Origin: Phascolarctobacterium sp.
GTDB taxonomy: Bacteria; Bacillota; Negativicutes; Acidaminococcales; Acidaminococcaceae
Reading direction: 5' to 3'
Length of the DNA stretch: 8,990 bases
Assembly (NCBI GenBank): GCA_024405645.1
Contig: JAKSOJ010000039.1
Location: 1-8,990 of the forward strand
Shown: positions 7,602-8,990 of the stretch, piece after piece
Position numbering within the stretch: position 1 is the first letter of the stretch
Layout of the letters: every line of letters begins with the position of its first letter
Program-made: the position numbers and the translations under genes
Notes under the pieces: model-generated
The model's input: the letters and a program-made list of their open reading frames with translations, nothing else
What the model was told of the DNA's origin: nothing
Database searches by the model: none

Positions 7602-7671
7602 GCTCAGGAGCTTCAGATGATGAGTCTGACGGGAACGCCCGCTACAGCGTACAAAAGATGGCTGCAAGCAA

Positions 7672-7703
7672 TTTGGGTGGCACCGCGAGACTCTCGTCCC
7701 AAA
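7672..7703 (+). promoter_or_regulatory. Antiterminator 1 with T-box sequence TGGGTGGCACCGCG
   Basis: The T-box sequence is at 7674-7687. TTTGGG (7672-7677) pairs with CCCAAA (7698-7703), the TGGCACC bulge follows, and GCGAG (7685-7689) pairs with CTCGT (7693-7697). The bulge bases UGGC are complementary to a tRNA 3' end GCCA, fitting the G73 discriminator usual in bacterial tRNA-Ser. Confidence 0.88.
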
Positions 7704-7728
7704 AGAGGGATGGAGAGTTTTATTTTTT
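7690..7728 (+). terminator. Terminator 1 of the T-box leader
   Basis: ACTCTC (7690-7695) pairs with GAGAGT (7713-7718), and TCCC (7697-7700) with GGGA (7707-7710). A T tract broken by one A follows (7718-7728). It shares CTCGTCCC with antiterminator 1, so the two folds exclude each other. Confidence 0.88.
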
Positions 7729-7740
7729 GCGAGCAGTTAA

Positions 7741-7777
7741 TTTGGGTGGTACCGCGAGAAGGAGAAGCTCGTCCCAA
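7741..7777 (+). promoter_or_regulatory. Antiterminator 2 with T-box sequence TGGGTGGTACCGCG
   Basis: A second complete T-box sequence occupies 7743-7756, only 14 bases after the T tract of terminator 1. TTGGG (7742-7746) pairs with CCCAA (7773-7777) and GCGAG (7754-7758) with CTCGT (7768-7772), closing a longer AAGGAGAAG loop. The bulge is UGGU here, which would pair with A73 or wobble with G73. Confidence 0.85.
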
Positions 7778-7801
7778 GGGGATAGCTTCTCTTAATTTTT
7801 T
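7760..7801 (+). terminator. Terminator 2 of the T-box leader
   Basis: AGGAGAAGCT (7760-7769) pairs with AGCTTCTCTT (7784-7793), with further CCC/GGG pairing inside, followed by a T run at 7796-7801. It ends 34 bases before serC and competes with antiterminator 2 for the CTCGTCCC strand. Confidence 0.88.
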
Positions 7802-7835
7802 ATAAATCGAATTTTAAAATTAGAAGGTGAATTTA

Positions 7836-8909
7836 ATGAAACGTGCGTACAATTTCAACGCAGGTCCTAGCGCACTTCCTTTGGAAGTTCTTCAAGAAGC
7901 ACAAGCTGAATTTTTAAATTTTGCAGATACAGGCATGAGCATTATCGAAATGAGTCATCGATCTAAAGAGTACGATGCACTTCACGCAGAGACCAAAGCT
8001 CTTATGAAAGAACTTATGGAAATTCCTGACGATTATGAAGTAATGTTCATTCAAGGTGGTGGCAGCTTACAATTCTTTATGACCGCTGCTAACTTCAATA
8101 CTAAAAAACATGCTGCATATGTAAATACTGGTGTATGGTCCAAGAAAGCAATGGCCGAAGCCAAGGTTTATGGCGAGGCCTATGAAGCAGCATCCTCCGC
8201 AGATAAAAATCACAGCTATATTCCTCAAGAAATCAATATTCTTCCGGAAACCTCCTTTGTGCATTTAACATCTAATAACACAATTTATGGCACCGAATAT
8301 CAAACCTTCCCAGAATTTGATGTTCCCGTAATTTGCGATATGAGTTCTGACATCCTTTCTCGTAAAGTTGATGTTTCCAAGTTTGACCTCATTTATGCAG
8401 GTGCGCAAAAGAATTTGGCTCCTGCAGGTGTTGTCGTTGTAATCGCTAAGAAAGCATTCATCGAAACTGCAAATACTAATTTGCCGACTATGCTTAAATA
8501 CAAAACCTTCTTAGACAACGATTCTTTATATAACACTCCGCCAGTATTCTGTATCTATATGATTAACAAAACCTTGAAATGGATCAAAGCACAAGGTGGG
8601 GTAGAAGCAATTGCTAAAAACAACCAAGCAAAAGCAAAGCTTATCTATGATGTAATCGATAATTCCAATGGCTTCTACAAAGGCCATGCTGAACCAGGCT
8701 CTCGTAGTTTGATGAACATCACCTTTAATTTAGCAACTCCTGAAATGGAAAAGGATTTCGTTGCTAAAGGTAAAGCTGCAGGCTTTGTCGGTATCGGCGG
8801 TCACCGTTTAGTTGGCGGTTGTCGTGCATCTACCTATAACGCAGTTCCTATGGAAGCATGTGCTGCTCTTGCTGAATTTATGAAAGAATATCAAAAAGCA
8901 AATCAATAA
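7836..8909 (+). CDS. serC: Phosphoserine aminotransferase
   Basis: This 357-residue cytosolic PLP enzyme of aminotransferase class V converts 3-phosphohydroxypyruvate and glutamate to 3-phosphoserine and 2-oxoglutarate, the second step of serine synthesis; it can also serve pyridoxal phosphate synthesis. The N-terminus YNFNAGPSALP is the SerC hallmark. The PLP-binding lysine is K192 in AGAQKNLAPAG, with D168 in ICDMSSD as the ring-nitrogen Asp. 'TSNNTIYGTEY' and GHRLVGGCRASTYNAVP (His323-Arg324) are further substrate and cofactor segments. Length matches the family (about 360). ATG at 7836 is preferred over an in-frame GTG at 7827, because AGAAGGTG (7822-7829) is a Shine-Dalgarno at good distance from the ATG and overlaps the GTG. 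Expression should rise when tRNA-Ser is uncharged, through the T-box leader. serA follows after 11 bases. Confidence 0.97.
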   Translation: MKRAYNFNAGPSALPLEVLQEAQAEFLNFADTGMSIIEMSHRSKEYDALHAETKALMKELMEIPDDYEVMFIQGGGSLQFFMTAANFNTKKHAAYVNTGVWSKKAMAEAKVYGEAYEAASSADKNHSYIPQEINILPETSFVHLTSNNTIYGTEYQTFPEFDVPVICDMSSDILSRKVDVSKFDLIYAGAQKNLAPAGVVVVIAKKAFIETANTNLPTMLKYKTFLDNDSLYNTPPVFCIYMINKTLKWIKAQGGVEAIAKNNQAKAKLIYDVIDNSNGFYKGHAEPGSRSLMNITFNLATPEMEKDFVAKGKAAGFVGIGGHRLVGGCRASTYNAVPMEACAALAEFMKEYQKANQ

Positions 8910-8920
8910 GGAGATAAAAA

Positions 8921-8990
8921 ATGAAAGTATTTGTAAGTAATGACGTTAATGCAAAAGGCATTGAACTTTTAAAACAACATTTTGATGTAG
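8921..8990 (+). CDS. serA: D-3-phosphoglycerate dehydrogenase, N-terminal part (cut by window end)
   Basis: Only 23 codons are visible, beginning MKVFVSNDVNAKGIELLKQ. This opening, a short beta strand followed by 'GIELLK', matches the N-terminus of SerA-type 2-hydroxyacid dehydrogenases, which oxidise 3-phosphoglycerate to 3-phosphohydroxypyruvate with NAD+, the first step of serine synthesis. AAGGAG (8908-8913) overlaps the serC stop region and lies 7 bases before the ATG, so the gene is translated from the serC transcript and shares its T-box control. The catalytic and NAD-binding parts lie beyond the window, so the call relies on the start of the protein and on its position behind serC. 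Confidence 0.85.
   Translation, partial: MKVFVSNDVNAKGIELLKQHFDV

Larger units (their letters stand above)
7526..7801 (+). promoter_or_regulatory. Serine T-box leader with one Stem I and two antiterminator/terminator modules
   Basis: This transcribed leader senses uncharged tRNA-Ser and controls serC-serA by transcription antitermination. Stem I begins near 7528 (UUGAG pairing with CUCAG at 7603-7607). It carries the AGAGAG bulge (7555-7560) and the distal hairpin CTAGC/GCTAG (7561-7581) with its GGTTGGTG loop. The probable specifier is TCC at 7599-7601. Stem II is TCAGA/TCTGA (7613-7617, 7625-7629). The IIA/B element is CGGG/CCCG (7630-7641), followed by GCTAC. A weak Stem III may be CAGC/GCTG (7645-7664). 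Two full T-box modules follow in series, at 7672-7728 and 7741-7801. All family landmarks are present once, except the antiterminator/terminator part, which is doubled. The serine assignment is supported by codon, discriminator contact and downstream genes. Confidence 0.92.

Noticed and set aside
7595..7805. Two overlapping open frames of about 62-66 codons between the serC promoter and serC
   Set aside because: They lie within the T-box leader; the structured RNA explains the sequence, and their translations have no recognisable domain and no good ribosome binding site.
7827..7835. GTG start for serC adding three residues
   Set aside because: The GTG is part of the ribosome binding site AGAAGGTG for the ATG at 7836, which gives the normal SerC N-terminus.
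139..8264. Many minus-strand open frames of 60-140 codons opposite the plus-strand genes
   Set aside because: All lie opposite well-supported genes, show no family motifs and lack convincing ribosome binding sites; they are antisense shadows.
1..8990. CRISPR array, transposon, phage or integrated element
   Set aside because: No regularly spaced repeats, transposase, integrase or terminal inverted repeats were seen, and gene style is uniform.

Overview
The window reads as a low-GC Bacillota chromosome segment. The clearest taxonomic sign is a serine T-box leader in front of serC-serA, a regulator class found mostly in Bacillota. The lipoprotein style and the HerA-like (DUF853) gene would fit a Negativicutes member, but that is an inference and was not tested. 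All genes are on the plus strand, codon use looks uniform, and I see no mobile element, tRNA, rRNA or CRISPR array.

Layout. Bases 1-80 hold the last codons of an ABC transporter ATPase of the NitT/TauT (nitrate/sulfonate/taurine) type. It is followed by its probable substrate-binding lipoprotein (112-1080) and a terminator. A new promoter with an extended -10 then drives a probable three-gene unit: a Uup-type ABC-F ATPase (1189-3078), a MATE-family multidrug exporter (3114-4481) and a D-Ala-D-Ala carboxypeptidase with a lysine-rich tail (4528-5703). This unit ends in a long hairpin terminator (about 5708-5752). A single HerA-like DUF853 ATPase (5796-7379) follows, with its own extended -10 promoter and terminator. 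Bases 7380-7835 are non-coding and hold a 12-bp palindrome, a promoter and a T-box leader. The leader controls serC (7836-8909) and serA (8921 onward, cut by the window end), which encode the second and first steps of serine synthesis from 3-phosphoglycerate.

The most unusual element is the T-box leader. It has one Stem I, with a probable UCC serine specifier, but two complete antiterminator/terminator modules in series, each with a full T-box sequence. The modules differ at the base that contacts the tRNA discriminator: UGGC in the first, which fits G73 of tRNA-Ser, and UGGU in the second. A second unexplained signal is a 15-nt hairpin motif present on both sides of the carboxypeptidase gene, with differences that keep base pairing. 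The rest of the window looks like ordinary housekeeping and transport genes.
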